The notes: generated by a model from the letters alone, not told the origin. DNA of 64,000 nucleotides from an uncultured Gammaproteobacteria bacterium (GCA_937898685.1 CALEJT010000074.1:1-64000); one strand, 5' to 3'. Positions 1 to 7,080 are shown, counted from the stretch's first letter. Numbers and translations are program-made.

Positions 1-151
1 CCAAGTTGCACAGGATCGGAGAAAGTAAGCCAACAGTTTGGCTCGCTCCCGCGCGAACGACGCGAGCTCTGCGAGCGGCTGGAGAGATGCTGGAGGCCAA
101 GTTGCACAGGATCGGAGAAAGTAAGCCAACAGTTTGGCTCGCTCCCGCGCG
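1..151. repeat. Two tandem copies of a 55-bp sequence, period 96
   Basis: Bases 1-55 and 97-151 are identical over 55 positions; the next base differs and the match then continues for a few bases. The 41 bp between the copies are not repeated. The first copy starts at the window edge, so this is probably the end of a longer tandem array to the left. An open frame crosses it, but its protein simply repeats the DNA repeat and shows no domain. Confidence 0.85.
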
Positions 152-391
152 CACGATTTCCACCCGCAACATGAACAAGGGTTCGCCTCGGCGCCGCGAG
201 CGGCGCATGAGCATCGTTCAAGAGCCAGCACGTTGGAGATCGCTTGTTGGGCTTCGCTGCGCTCAGCGAACCCGCAGAGCGACAGCCGGACATCGCGCAT
301 GACGGTGATTTGATGGGCAAGTGCCCCGCGGCTCCGATTCCGGTACAATGCGCCGCTACGGCCGCAAAGCTACGTGGCCACGGGAATAGTC
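152..391. other. Intergenic stretch before grxD
   Basis: No credible gene. Around 249-277 there is a TTGGGCTTCGCTGCGCTCAG-type imperfect palindrome like the REP-like remnants found elsewhere in the window. A TACAAT hexamer at 344-349 could be the -10 element for grxD; no good -35 is visible. Confidence 0.5.
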
Positions 392-727
392 ATGAGCATT
401 GAAGACACCATCAAAGAGCAGATCGCGAACAACCCCATCCTGATCTACATGAAGGGCAACCCCAACCAGCCGCAGTGCGGCTTCTCCGCACGCGCCGCTC
501 AGATCCTGATGGCCTGTGGTCAGAAGTTCGCCTACGTCGACATCCTCGCCAACCCCGAGATCCGCGCCAATCTGCCGAAGGTCTCCGATTGGCCGACCTT
601 CCCGCAGCTCTTCGTCGACGGTGAGCTCGTGGGTGGCTGCGACATCATGACCGAGATGTTCGAATCCGGTGAACTGAAAGCCCTTCTCGACGCCTCTGCC
701 GCCAAGCGCGAGCAGGCCCAGGCCTGA
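392..727 (+). CDS. grxD: Monothiol glutaredoxin Grx4 family
   Basis: A 111-residue monothiol glutaredoxin that binds and transfers [2Fe-2S] clusters with glutathione and BolA-type partners in the cytoplasm. The family signature CGFS lies at residues 29-32, preceded by the conserved YMKG segment and followed by the WPTFPQLFVDGELVGGCDI glutathione-binding region. A GTG at 374 is in frame, but the ATG at 392 fits the family N-terminus and has a CGGGAA purine run just upstream. Length is normal. The gene is single and ends in a strong hairpin terminator. In Pseudomonas grxD also lies near bfr and bfd, which suits an iron-sulfur role. Confidence 0.95.
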   Translation: MSIEDTIKEQIANNPILIYMKGNPNQPQCGFSARAAQILMACGQKFAYVDILANPEIRANLPKVSDWPTFPQLFVDGELVGGCDIMTEMFESGELKALLDASAAKREQAQA

Positions 728-762
728 GTTCCGGCGGCTTTCGCCGCTGCATTCCTATCACT

Positions 763-793
763 CAGCCCGGCCTCAGTGCCGGGCTGTTTTTTT
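763..793 (+). terminator. Rho-independent terminator after grxD
   Basis: AGCCCGGC, a short loop and GCCGGGCT form a GC-rich stem followed by seven T residues. It lies 36 bp after the grxD stop and before the DMT gene. Confidence 0.9.
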
Positions 794-821
794 GTGAGTC
801 AAGAATCCGAGCGAGTTCCAC

Positions 822-1703
822 GTGAGTCTGGCTTCCGACGACCTGCGCCCCGCGTCGAGCACGAGCGCCACGATGCGCGGCGTGCTGTACATGTTGCTGG
901 CGAGCTTCTTCTTCGCGCTGATGGCGGCGTGCGTGAAGATGCTGCCGCGCTTGCCGGTGCCAGAACTGATCTTCTTCCGGGCCTTGATCTCGGCAACGCT
1001 GTGTCTGTGGGGACTGTGGCGTCTCGGCGTATCACCTTTCGGCAATCAACCCGGCTATCTCTTCCTGCGCGGCGCGTGGGGTGTGATCTCGCTGGCGCAG
1101 GGCTATTGGCTCTTGCAGGAAATCCCTCTCGCGGCTGCTTCGACGTTGACGCACCTCGCGCCGATCTTCACCACACTCATCGGCATCTGGTACGTGCGCG
1201 AGAGCGTGCGACCGATACAACTTCTGTTGTTCGCGCTGAGCTTCGTCGGCGTGATGCTGATCCAGGGCTTCGACTACCGCATCGATTTCATCCACTTGCT
1301 GGTGGGCATCAGTGCTTCGTTCACGATGGGGCTGGCCTACAACAGCGTGCGCAAGCTTGGCAGCAGCGAACATCCGCTCGTGATCATCTTCTACTTCCCG
1401 CTGGTGTGCCTGCCGGTGACAGGGCTCTGGTCGGCGCTCGTATGGGTGACTCCGCAAGGTAGCGAATGGCTGTGGCTGTTGGCGGTGGGACTCACCACGC
1501 AGGGCGGGCAGTACTGCATGACCATGGCCTATCGCCATGCGAAGATCTCGCGCGTCGCCATCATCAACTACACCGAAGTGCTCTTTGCCATCGTGCTCGG
1601 CATGGTGTTCTTCGACGAATACTTCAATTTCATGACCTATGCCGGCATCGCGCTCGTCCTCGGCGGCGTGGTGGCGAGCATGCTGGTGACGAGTCGCAAG
1701 TAG
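822..1703 (+). CDS. DMT superfamily (EamA) transporter
   Basis: A 293-residue inner-membrane protein with about ten hydrophobic segments arranged as two EamA-like halves (about 20-150 and 165-290), the architecture of drug/metabolite exporters. The first half ends with the LAPIFTTLIGI segment, the second with AIINYTEVLFAIVLGMVFFDE, both typical of EamA domains. The substrate cannot be read from sequence. The GTG start at 822 is the longest option; an internal ATG at 873 would still keep all membrane segments. The TAG stop abuts the ATG of pnuC with no gap, so the two are probably translationally coupled. Confidence 0.85.
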   Translation: MSLASDDLRPASSTSATMRGVLYMLLASFFFALMAACVKMLPRLPVPELIFFRALISATLCLWGLWRLGVSPFGNQPGYLFLRGAWGVISLAQGYWLLQEIPLAAASTLTHLAPIFTTLIGIWYVRESVRPIQLLLFALSFVGVMLIQGFDYRIDFIHLLVGISASFTMGLAYNSVRKLGSSEHPLVIIFYFPLVCLPVTGLWSALVWVTPQGSEWLWLLAVGLTTQGGQYCMTMAYRHAKISRVAIINYTEVLFAIVLGMVFFDEYFNFMTYAGIALVLGGVVASMLVTSRK

Positions 1704-2312
1704 ATGCAGGCAATCTGGGACACGCTCTTTTCACTCGAAGCCGTCGCGGTGGTCACCGCGCTGGCCTATCTGCTGCTCGCGGCACGCGAGAATCTGTGGT
1801 GCTGGGCCTGCGCCTTCGTCAGCTCCGTGATCTACGTATGGATATTCTGGAACGCCCGGCTCTATATGGAGTCGCTGCTCAACGTCTACTACGTGGCGAT
1901 GGCACTGTGGGGTTGGTGGTCCTGGCGCTATGGCGGGCAGCAGCACGATGGACTGCGCATTCACACTTTGCCGCTGTGGCAGCATGGGCTCTTGATCGCC
2001 GGAGTGCTTTGTCTCGCGCTCGGCAATGGCTGGGTGATGCAGCGCTACACCGAAGCGGCCTTGCCCTTCCTCGATGCCCTGGTGAGCTGGGGAGCGGTGG
2101 TCACCACGATTTTGGTGGTGCGCAAGGTGCTGGAAAACTGGATCTACTGGCTGGTGGTCGACGGGATTTCGATCTGGCTCTACGTCGATCGCGGCCTTCA
2201 TCTCACCGCGCTCTTGTTCGTAGGCTATCTCATCATCGTGCTGATCGGGCTGCGCACCTGGACGCTGCAGTATCGGCGTCAACAGCGCGAGAACGCGCTC
2301 AGCGAGGCGTGA
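1704..2312 (+). CDS. pnuC: PnuC-type nicotinamide riboside transporter
   Basis: A 202-residue polytopic membrane protein of the PnuC family, which takes up nicotinamide riboside or related pyridine nucleosides by facilitated diffusion for NAD salvage. Diagnostic features are the segment NLWCWACAFVSSVIYVWIFW (residues 30-49) followed by the YMESLLNVYYVAMALWGWWSW stretch of transmembrane segments 2-3. About seven membrane segments are visible and length is standard. The ATG directly follows the stop of the upstream DMT gene. No riboswitch or NAD-kinase gene is adjacent, so the nucleoside specificity (nicotinamide riboside versus other PnuX-type substrates) stays open. Confidence 0.88.
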   Translation: MQAIWDTLFSLEAVAVVTALAYLLLAARENLWCWACAFVSSVIYVWIFWNARLYMESLLNVYYVAMALWGWWSWRYGGQQHDGLRIHTLPLWQHGLLIAGVLCLALGNGWVMQRYTEAALPFLDALVSWGAVVTTILVVRKVLENWIYWLVVDGISIWLYVDRGLHLTALLFVGYLIIVLIGLRTWTLQYRRQQRENALSEA

Positions 2313-2744
2313 TCATTCCGCGCCGGGGCTGAGGCTCTTGGCGAAGGCGATCAGAGCTTCGATGTCTTCGTCGGGCAGGAAGTAGAACAACATCACGTTG
2401 GGATAACCTTCCACCACGTCGACTCGCGGTTCTCTGAGACTGCGGCGGAAATAGGCTTCGTCCACCACCACGGTGCGACCGTCGGTGAGTTTTTCTTCAC
2501 GTCCCCACATGCCGAGCCAGCTCGGTCCCACACCCGGACTGCCGTCCACGGTATGACAGGCCACACAACCTTCGGAGGTGGAAATCTGCTGCCCCCTCAT
2601 GGCGAGCTCGGAGCCGAGCTGCACCTGTCGTGCGTCTTCGTTCAGATGAATGATGAAAGTCGTGCCGAAGAAGAGCAGGCTGAACAACACGATGCCGACG
2701 GCGATGTCGAGCCAGCGGCGCTGAGGCGAATGAATGAAGGACAT
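2313..2744 (-). CDS. Membrane-anchored monoheme cytochrome c
   Basis: A 143-residue protein with an N-terminal membrane anchor (about residues 12-33) and a periplasmic cytochrome c domain. The heme site CVACH is at residues 60-64 and a likely distal Met is M118 in GYPNVM. The GPSWLGMWGRE...DEAYFRRSL...GYPNVM pattern resembles the cytochrome c domain fused to cytochrome oxidase subunit II, but here the domain stands alone. An upstream TTG at 2756 is in frame; ATG at 2744 is preferred. The gene converges with pnuC with no intergenic space. It probably carries electrons to an oxidase encoded elsewhere; no oxidase gene is in the window. Confidence 0.82.
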   Translation of the reverse strand: MSFIHSPQRRWLDIAVGIVLFSLLFFGTTFIIHLNEDARQVQLGSELAMRGQQISTSEGCVACHTVDGSPGVGPSWLGMWGREEKLTDGRTVVVDEAYFRRSLREPRVDVVEGYPNVMLFYFLPDEDIEALIAFAKSLSPGAE

Positions 2745-2763
2745 CGAAGAAGCCAAGGGTCAA

Positions 2764-2796
2764 AGCAAAACCGGCCATCGTGACGATGGCCGGCTT
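2764..2796 (-). terminator. Hairpin terminator after the peroxiredoxin gene
   Basis: CCGGCCATCG-TGA-CGATGGCCGG forms a perfect 10-bp stem. On the minus strand it is followed by TTTTGCTTT, as expected for a terminator of the gene ending at 2817. Confidence 0.85.
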
Positions 2797-2816
2797 CGAG
2801 AGAGTGAGCGGAACGC

Positions 2817-3419
2817 TTAGAGCGAGCTGCCGTGCTTGGCCAGGTAGGAAGCCACGCCTTCGGCGTCGGGCTTCATGCCTTCCTGACCTTTGTTCCAGCC
2901 GGCCGGGCACACTTCGCCGTGCTCTTCGGTGAACTGCAACGCGTCTACCATGCGCAGCATTTCGTCGACGTTGCGGCCAAGCGGCAGGTTGTTGATGACC
3001 ATGTGCTGGATCACGCCGTCGCGGTCGATCAGGAAGGAGCCGCGCAGAGCCACGCCAGCCTGCGGATGTTCTACGCCGTAGGCCTGGGCGATTTCGTGTT
3101 TGACGTCAGCAACCAGCGGGAATTTGACGGGGCCGATGCCGCCTTTGTCGAGCGGAGTGTTGCGCCATGCGGAGTGGGTGAACTGGGAGTCGATCGACAC
3201 GCCGATCACCTGCACGCCACGTTTGGTGAACTCTTCCACGCGGCTGTTGTGCGCCAGAATTTCAGAGGGGCATACGAAGGTGAAGTCGAGCGGGTAGAAG
3301 AAGAGCACCACATACTTGCCAGCGTAGTCGGCCAGCGAGAAATCTTCCTTGATGGAGCCGTCCGGCATTACCGCAGCGGCGGTGAAAACGGGGGCTTTCT
3401 GACAAACGAATGCGCTCAT
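2817..3419 (-). CDS. Typical 2-Cys peroxiredoxin (AhpC/TSA family)
   Basis: A 200-residue cytoplasmic thiol peroxidase that reduces hydrogen peroxide and organic hydroperoxides. The peroxidatic cysteine is C50 in DFTFVCPSE and the resolving cysteine is C171 in GEVCPAGW, so a two-subunit disulfide cycle is expected. The GGIGP and DLPLGRN-like (NLPLGRN) loops of the Prx1/AhpC class are present. ATG at 3419 has AGGAG at a good distance. No ahpF is adjacent, so the reductant is likely thioredoxin. The same peroxiredoxin type lies beside bfd-bfrB in Pseudomonas, consistent with a shared role against peroxide and free iron. Confidence 0.95.
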   Translation of the reverse strand: MSAFVCQKAPVFTAAAVMPDGSIKEDFSLADYAGKYVVLFFYPLDFTFVCPSEILAHNSRVEEFTKRGVQVIGVSIDSQFTHSAWRNTPLDKGGIGPVKFPLVADVKHEIAQAYGVEHPQAGVALRGSFLIDRDGVIQHMVINNLPLGRNVDEMLRMVDALQFTEEHGEVCPAGWNKGQEGMKPDAEGVASYLAKHGSSL

Positions 3420-3764
3420 GAAAAACTCCTGACGGGTTGCAGCAAAGCATTGAAAAAAGGGACCGCAACTATGCAGGGTGCATCACGCTTTTGCAAGCCG
3501 AGGCCGGTGCAGGGCGGGATTCGTGTAACGCGAAAAAGGCGCGTGAATACCTACAGATCGTGGGTGTTTTAGCCGGCGAATTATGGAACGCAGCGGTGGC
3601 GCGATTCGTTACGGCAGGGCACTGAACTGGTGCGGAGTGACGGGCGGGTAAGCGCTTGGGTCAGGCTCGATGTCGCCCGTTGGGCTTCGCTTGTGGCTAG
3701 GCCCAACAGTCGATCATCGACCCCTCTGCACATCCCCCGACGAGCAGAGGGGGAGATGGACGGC
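3420..3764. other. Intergenic region between peroxiredoxin and bfr
   Basis: 345 bp without a credible gene. It holds a GTTGGGC...GCCCAAC hairpin (3679-3707) of the REP-like type and a CCCCTCTG...CAGAGGGG stem (about 3722-3753) just after the bfr stop. The latter may end bfr transcription but lacks a clear T tract. Confidence 0.5.
3679..3707. repeat. REP-like imperfect palindrome
   Basis: GTTGGGC and GCCCAAC arms, 7 bp each, enclose a 15-bp loop that begins TTCGC. The GTTGGGCTTCGC core recurs in altered form at 249-277 and 15743-15780, suggesting a small dispersed palindromic repeat family. Confidence 0.5.
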
Positions 3765-4235
3765 TCAGCTGCCCATCTTTTCCTGCAGGTAATTCTGGAT
3801 GCCCATTTTCTCGATCAGCGAGAGCTGGGTTTCGAGCCAGTCGACGTGTTCTTCCTCGCTTTCCAGGATGTCTTCGAGCAGCTCGCGGCTGACGTAGTCA
3901 CGCACCTGGTCGCAATAGTCGATGGCTTCCTTGAGGTCGGGGATGGCGCGCATCTCGAGGGCGAGGTCGCACTGCAGCATTTCCTGGGTGTGCTCACCGA
4001 TGTGCAGCTTGCCGAGATCCTGCAGGTTGGGCAGGCCTTCCAGGAACAGGATGCGCTCGATCAGTTTATCGGCATGCTTCATCTCGTCGATGGACTCGTG
4101 GCGGGTGTACTCGGCGAGTTCGTTCAGGCCCCAATCCTTGAACATCTTGGCATGCAGGAAGTACTGATTGATGGCAATCAGTTCGTTGCCGAGGATCTTG
4201 TTGAGGTGGGCGATGACCTGTTTATCACCTTTCAT
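3765..4235 (-). CDS. bfr: Bacterioferritin (heme-containing ferritin)
   Basis: A 156-residue subunit of the 24-meric iron store that oxidises Fe(II) and deposits a ferric mineral core. All ferroxidase ligands are present at canonical positions: E18, E51, H54, E94, E127 and H130. M52, the axial ligand of the intersubunit heme, is also present, so this is a true heme-binding Bfr. The ATG at 4235 has a strong AGGAG in front; a longer in-frame version from 4271 would add 12 residues foreign to the family. bfd lies upstream on the same strand, and a Fur-box-like site is 110 bp before the start. Confidence 0.97.
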   Translation of the reverse strand: MKGDKQVIAHLNKILGNELIAINQYFLHAKMFKDWGLNELAEYTRHESIDEMKHADKLIERILFLEGLPNLQDLGKLHIGEHTQEMLQCDLALEMRAIPDLKEAIDYCDQVRDYVSRELLEDILESEEEHVDWLETQLSLIEKMGIQNYLQEKMGS

Positions 4236-4344
4236 GGCGCTCTCCTGCCTTGGATTGAAATTGGGCGCCATTGTCCTCGCACCCAGGCGGTTTGTCCAGC
4301 GATTTCTCTCTGTAACTAATTGATTTTATTGAATAAACGAAACC

Positions 4345-4363
4345 GAGAATGGTTATCGTTAAG
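4345..4363. promoter_or_regulatory. Fur-box-like site upstream of bfr
   Basis: GAGAATGGTTATCGTTAAG matches the 19-bp Fur consensus GATAATGATAATCATTATC at 13 positions. It lies between the bfd terminator and the bfr start. Regulation by iron is inferred, and the direction of the effect cannot be read from sequence. Confidence 0.55.
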
Positions 4364-4382
4364 ACTAGAATTTGCGGATGGC

Positions 4383-4411
4383 AAAACCCGCCAGAGCGCA
4401 AGTCTGGCGGG
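4383..4411 (-). terminator. Rho-independent terminator after bfd
   Basis: CCCGCCAGA and TCTGGCGGG form a perfect 9-bp stem around a 7-base loop. On the minus strand the stem is followed by TTTTGCC. It separates bfd from bfr, so the two genes may be transcribed independently. Confidence 0.85.
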
Positions 4412-4434
4412 AAGGACGGGGATGGGGAAGGAGA

Positions 4435-4626
4435 TCAGTTCGCGGGAGCGAAGTCGGCCTTCTTCACGGCCGTCTGCACGAGAGACTTGGCCATCTGGCC
4501 GCACTTGCCACACTGCGTGGCGACGCCCAGTTCGCGGCGTACGTCGGCGTAGGAGGAGCACATGCCCCCGGCAATGGATTCTTTGATCTGGCGATCGGTA
4601 ACGGCTTTGCAGAGACAGACGTACAT
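4435..4626 (-). CDS. bfd: Bacterioferritin-associated ferredoxin
   Basis: A 63-residue [2Fe-2S] protein that docks on bacterioferritin and passes electrons through the Bfr heme to mobilise stored iron. The four cluster ligands are C4 and C6 (MYVCLC) and C39 and C42 (QCGKC), the unusual spacing typical of Bfd. The ATG at 4626 matches the family start; an upstream in-frame start at 4668 adds an unrelated leader. The downstream tail after residue 50 is a little longer than in E. coli. A good Fur-box-like site lies 51 bp upstream, in keeping with induction during iron starvation in other gammaproteobacteria. Confidence 0.95.
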   Translation of the reverse strand: MYVCLCKAVTDRQIKESIAGGMCSSYADVRRELGVATQCGKCGQMAKSLVQTAVKKADFAPAN

Positions 4627-4676
4627 ACGAGCGACTGATGTCAGCGAAGTAGGTAATGGATGGCGCAAACGGTAGT

Positions 4677-4695
4677 ACTAATGAGAATCAATGTC
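4677..4695. promoter_or_regulatory. Fur-box-like site upstream of bfd
   Basis: ACTAATGAGAATCAATGTC matches the Fur consensus at 14 of 19 positions, including the central AATGA-AATCA core. It sits 51-69 bp before the bfd ATG, where a promoter would be expected. This is the stronger of the two candidate Fur sites. Confidence 0.65.
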
Positions 4696-4756
4696 AACAA
4701 GCAATGGATAGCATTTGCGGTTTCGTGGCATTCGGCTTGGGGTAAGAGTGGGGTAA

Positions 4757-5015
4757 GTGAGTGTCCCTCTGGCGTTCGGCTTGGTAAGTGAGTGTCCCTC
4801 CCTCGGGCGCTCGGGAGTGAGTGTCCCCTCCCTCGGCCTCCCCTGCCTCGGGCGCCAATTGCTTGAAGCACCGATGCATTTCTGGCTCCTCCGAGGTGGG
4901 TGTCCCACGTTGGATGCGGAGGTGGGTGTCCCACGATGGGGCCTCACGTTGGATGCGGAGGTGGGTGTCCCACGATGGGGAGTGAGTGTCCCAAGGGTGT
5001 TGAGGTGGCTGTCCC
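4757..5015 (+). repeat. Cluster of eight GTGRSTGTCCC repeats
   Basis: The 11-mer GTGAGTGTCCC / GTGGGTGTCCC / GTGGCTGTCCC occurs at 4757, 4788, 4817, 4896, 4922, 4961, 4982 and 5005, always in the same orientation. Between 4896 and 4975 the copies are embedded in a larger unit containing CACGTTGGATGCGGAGG, repeated imperfectly. Spacings of 21-79 bp are irregular, unlike CRISPR. Open frames across it (for example on the minus strand up to 5796) encode only repeats such as GTLT or GTPTSASN and are not genes. The same 11-mer, in both orientations, forms the cluster at 32156-32433. Confidence 0.85.
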
Positions 5016-5079
5016 TTTTGTTAGCCGCTAAGCTTGGCGGCCTTTTTCGCCCCCGCCGTTTCGCGGCAAGGAGTGTTCC

Positions 5080-5751
5080 GTGAAGCCCACTCTCGTCATC
5101 GGCAACAAAAACTATTCCTCCTGGTCCCTGCGCCCCTGGTTTCTGCTGAAGCACTTCGGTGTCGACTTCCAGGAAGTGCGCGTGCCGCTGAATCAGCCGG
5201 AAACGGCGGATCGTCTCGCCATGTTTTCGCCGACGGGCAAGGTGCCGGTGCTGTTGCATGAACAGCGCGCGGTGTGGGAGTCGCTCGCGATCTGTGAATA
5301 CATCAATGATTGCTTCCTCGACGGCCGCGGTTGGCCGGCGGATCTCGGGGCGCGTTCCCATGCGCGCTCGCTTGCCTGCGAGATGCATGCGGGCTTCGCG
5401 GCCCTGCGTTCGCAGTGGCCCATGAACGTGCGGCTGCGTCGCCCCATGACGCTCAACGGCAAGGTCGCGCAGGATCTCGCGCGCATGGAAGTGATATGGA
5501 ACGAGTGTCTGGAAATCTATGGCGGGCCGTGGATGTGCGGTGAGTTCAGCATCGTCGATGCCATGTATGCTCCCGTTGCGCTGCGCTTCCACTCCTATCA
5601 GCCGCCCCTGAGCGAGGCGAGTCAGGGTTACGTGAAAGCGATTCTGAGTCATCCCGCCATCAAGGAGTGGATGGCTGCGGCAGAGGCTGAGAGCGAAGTG
5701 ATCAAGGAAGACGAGGTGGGCTATCTCCTGGGCGAGCCCGGTTGGGAGTGA
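5080..5751 (+). CDS. Glutathione S-transferase family protein
   Basis: A 223-residue cytosolic GST-fold protein. The N-terminal thioredoxin-like domain (about 1-80) begins with GNKNYSSWSLRPW, where the serines around residues 12-15 are the probable catalytic or GSH-activating positions, and contains the cis-Pro segment GKVPVL and the ESLAICEYI helix that binds the glutathione gamma-glutamyl group. The C-terminal helical domain carries FSIVDAMYAPVALRF, the usual capping motif. The substrate is unknown. The start is GTG at 5080 with AAGGAG upstream. The gene lies immediately after the short-repeat cluster and just before the Smr-like gene. Confidence 0.88.
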   Translation: MKPTLVIGNKNYSSWSLRPWFLLKHFGVDFQEVRVPLNQPETADRLAMFSPTGKVPVLLHEQRAVWESLAICEYINDCFLDGRGWPADLGARSHARSLACEMHAGFAALRSQWPMNVRLRRPMTLNGKVAQDLARMEVIWNECLEIYGGPWMCGEFSIVDAMYAPVALRFHSYQPPLSEASQGYVKAILSHPAIKEWMAAAEAESEVIKEDEVGYLLGEPGWE

Positions 5752-5758
5752 GCCCGAG

Positions 5759-6136
5759 GTGAGAAGGTCAGAACGTCTCTGTCTCGAGTGCGGCATGGTG
5801 GTGCCCGCACTGCGTTTCGAGCTGGATCAGGTGCCGCCCCATCTGAGCTGTCCCAAGTGCGAGCAGAATCTCTATCTGCAACACGATGGCTCGTGTCTGA
5901 CGCGTGACATCGCTCATCAACGCGAAACCATCGTACAGGCGTTGGCAAAACTGGATCGGCTGCTGCTCGATGGTTGGCAGAGTCACTGCCGCAGTGTGCG
6001 CATCATCGTCGGTGGTGGCTTGATCCGCGACCAGGTGCTGGGGCAATTGCACTACTACCAGGGGCAGGGCGTGATCCGCGCGTACCACGAGGACAGCCCC
6101 AATCGCGGCGCCATCATCGCGGTACTGCGCGCCTAG
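5759..6136 (+). CDS. Zinc-ribbon protein with Smr-like C-terminal domain
   Basis: A 125-residue protein of unknown function. The N-terminus has two CxxC pairs (C8/C11 and C31/C34), a likely zinc ribbon. The C-terminal half reads LLLDGW followed by VRIIVGGGLIRDQVLGQLHYY and a final GAIIAVL strand, which resembles the Smr (MutS2 C-terminal) nuclease or nucleic-acid-binding fold, although the usual HGKG motif is replaced by VGGG. The GTG start at 5759 is only 7 bp after the GST stop and has a weak ribosome site, so the exact start is unsure. Co-transcription with the GST gene is likely. The Smr assignment is by pattern only. Confidence 0.6.
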   Translation: MRRSERLCLECGMVVPALRFELDQVPPHLSCPKCEQNLYLQHDGSCLTRDIAHQRETIVQALAKLDRLLLDGWQSHCRSVRIIVGGGLIRDQVLGQLHYYQGQGVIRAYHEDSPNRGAIIAVLRA

Positions 6137-6142
6137 CTCGAC

Positions 6143-6808
6143 TCAGCCCGTGCTCTTCGGCAGAGTCACCACCACCTGATTTCCCTGCGTTTCGTTGCGG
6201 ATGCCGAGCGGATCCACATCCTTCGGCAGCGGCAGGCTGCGACTGAACTGCTGTGTCTGCACGCTGGAGAAACTGCGTCCTCCCTGTTTGTCTTCCTGTT
6301 TCACGGTGAGCTTGCCGGCGATGTTGAGCTTGCCGTCTTCGACTTCCGTGTTGAGCTCGACATTGCTGCTGCCTTCCGGCAGTTCGATGGTGACGACGTA
6401 AGCATCCGCTTCTTCACGCATTTCGATTTCCGGTTGGGCCGCGCTCGAGAAACTGAAGCTGAAACCATTGCGATCGAACAGCGAACCACCATTCATCAGT
6501 TGCTCCATGCGCTGCCGCATCTGGTCGAAGCCGCTGAAGAAGTCGTCGTCGAAGAAGCCGGCGAAGGGATCGTTGGTGTTGGGGGGATTCACCGGCGCGC
6601 TGGCAGGCGGGGGAGTGAGTGTCCCCGAGTTGCTGCCAAGTGGTGAGGGTGAATTCTGGGAGAGTTGTGGCGCCACGGATGGGCGCGACTCCTTGAGAGC
6701 GCTCAGCTCCTGTCGCAGCTGATAGGTGCCGTAGATCTGCCAGGCCAAGAGAGCCGTGGTGACGGCCAGGGCCGCGCTCATGAGATTCAGCGTGGTACGG
6801 ATACGCAT
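6143..6808 (-). CDS. Membrane-anchored Hsp20/alpha-crystallin family protein
   Basis: A 221-residue protein with one N-terminal hydrophobic segment (about residues 9-26), a Ser/Pro-rich linker (about 40-80), an acidic-aromatic stretch DPFAGFFDDDFFSGF and a C-terminal alpha-crystallin domain (about 125-221). The crystallin domain is recognised from IEMREEADAYVVTIELPEG and FSRSLPLPKDVD. Typical cytoplasmic small heat-shock proteins have no membrane anchor, so a periplasmic, membrane-tethered chaperone is inferred. The linker includes the peptide GTLTPP encoded by a copy of the GTGAGTGTCCC repeat. The gene is single, and ATG at 6808 follows an AGGAGG-type site. Confidence 0.8.
   Translation of the reverse strand: MRIRTTLNLMSAALAVTTALLAWQIYGTYQLRQELSALKESRPSVAPQLSQNSPSPLGSNSGTLTPPPASAPVNPPNTNDPFAGFFDDDFFSGFDQMRQRMEQLMNGGSLFDRNGFSFSFSSAAQPEIEMREEADAYVVTIELPEGSSNVELNTEVEDGKLNIAGKLTVKQEDKQGGRSFSSVQTQQFSRSLPLPKDVDPLGIRNETQGNQVVVTLPKSTG
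6615..6625 (+). repeat. GTGAGTGTCCC copy inside a coding region
   Basis: An exact copy of the dispersed 11-mer lies within the linker region of the Hsp20-like gene on the opposite strand, in frame and without interrupting it. Confidence 0.8.
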
Positions 6809-7080
6809 GAAAGCCTCCTGTTGCTGCCTAGGGATGCACGGGTCAGATGGATCCTCGCGGGAGGAGTGTGCGCAACGATAGGGGCGCTGGCGCGAGTTTC
6901 AATCCTTCCCACGCCGGATAACGCGGGAGCCCGGGGTTGGCGTATCCCTGGAGTGTAGAAAGTCTGGGGGCTCAGGTGGGTTGGGGCGCCGGGTAGGTGA
7001 GCCGCACCGAACGACCCAATCGTGGAGTGGCTGTCGAGCGCTCCACCTTTGGGGGTTCACCGCAGTGAGGTTCACCCAAC

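Noticed and set aside
6..302. A 98-codon frame at the left edge
   Set aside because: It is simply the translation of the 96-bp tandem repeat and the following intergenic DNA.
4896..4975. CRISPR-like array
   Set aside because: Repeats are short (11-28 bp), spacings irregular and spacers themselves partly repeated. No cas genes are present.
4678..5796. A 372-codon minus-strand frame over the repeat cluster
   Set aside because: Its C-terminal part only translates the GTGRSTGTCCC repeats, and the rest is antisense to the GST gene.
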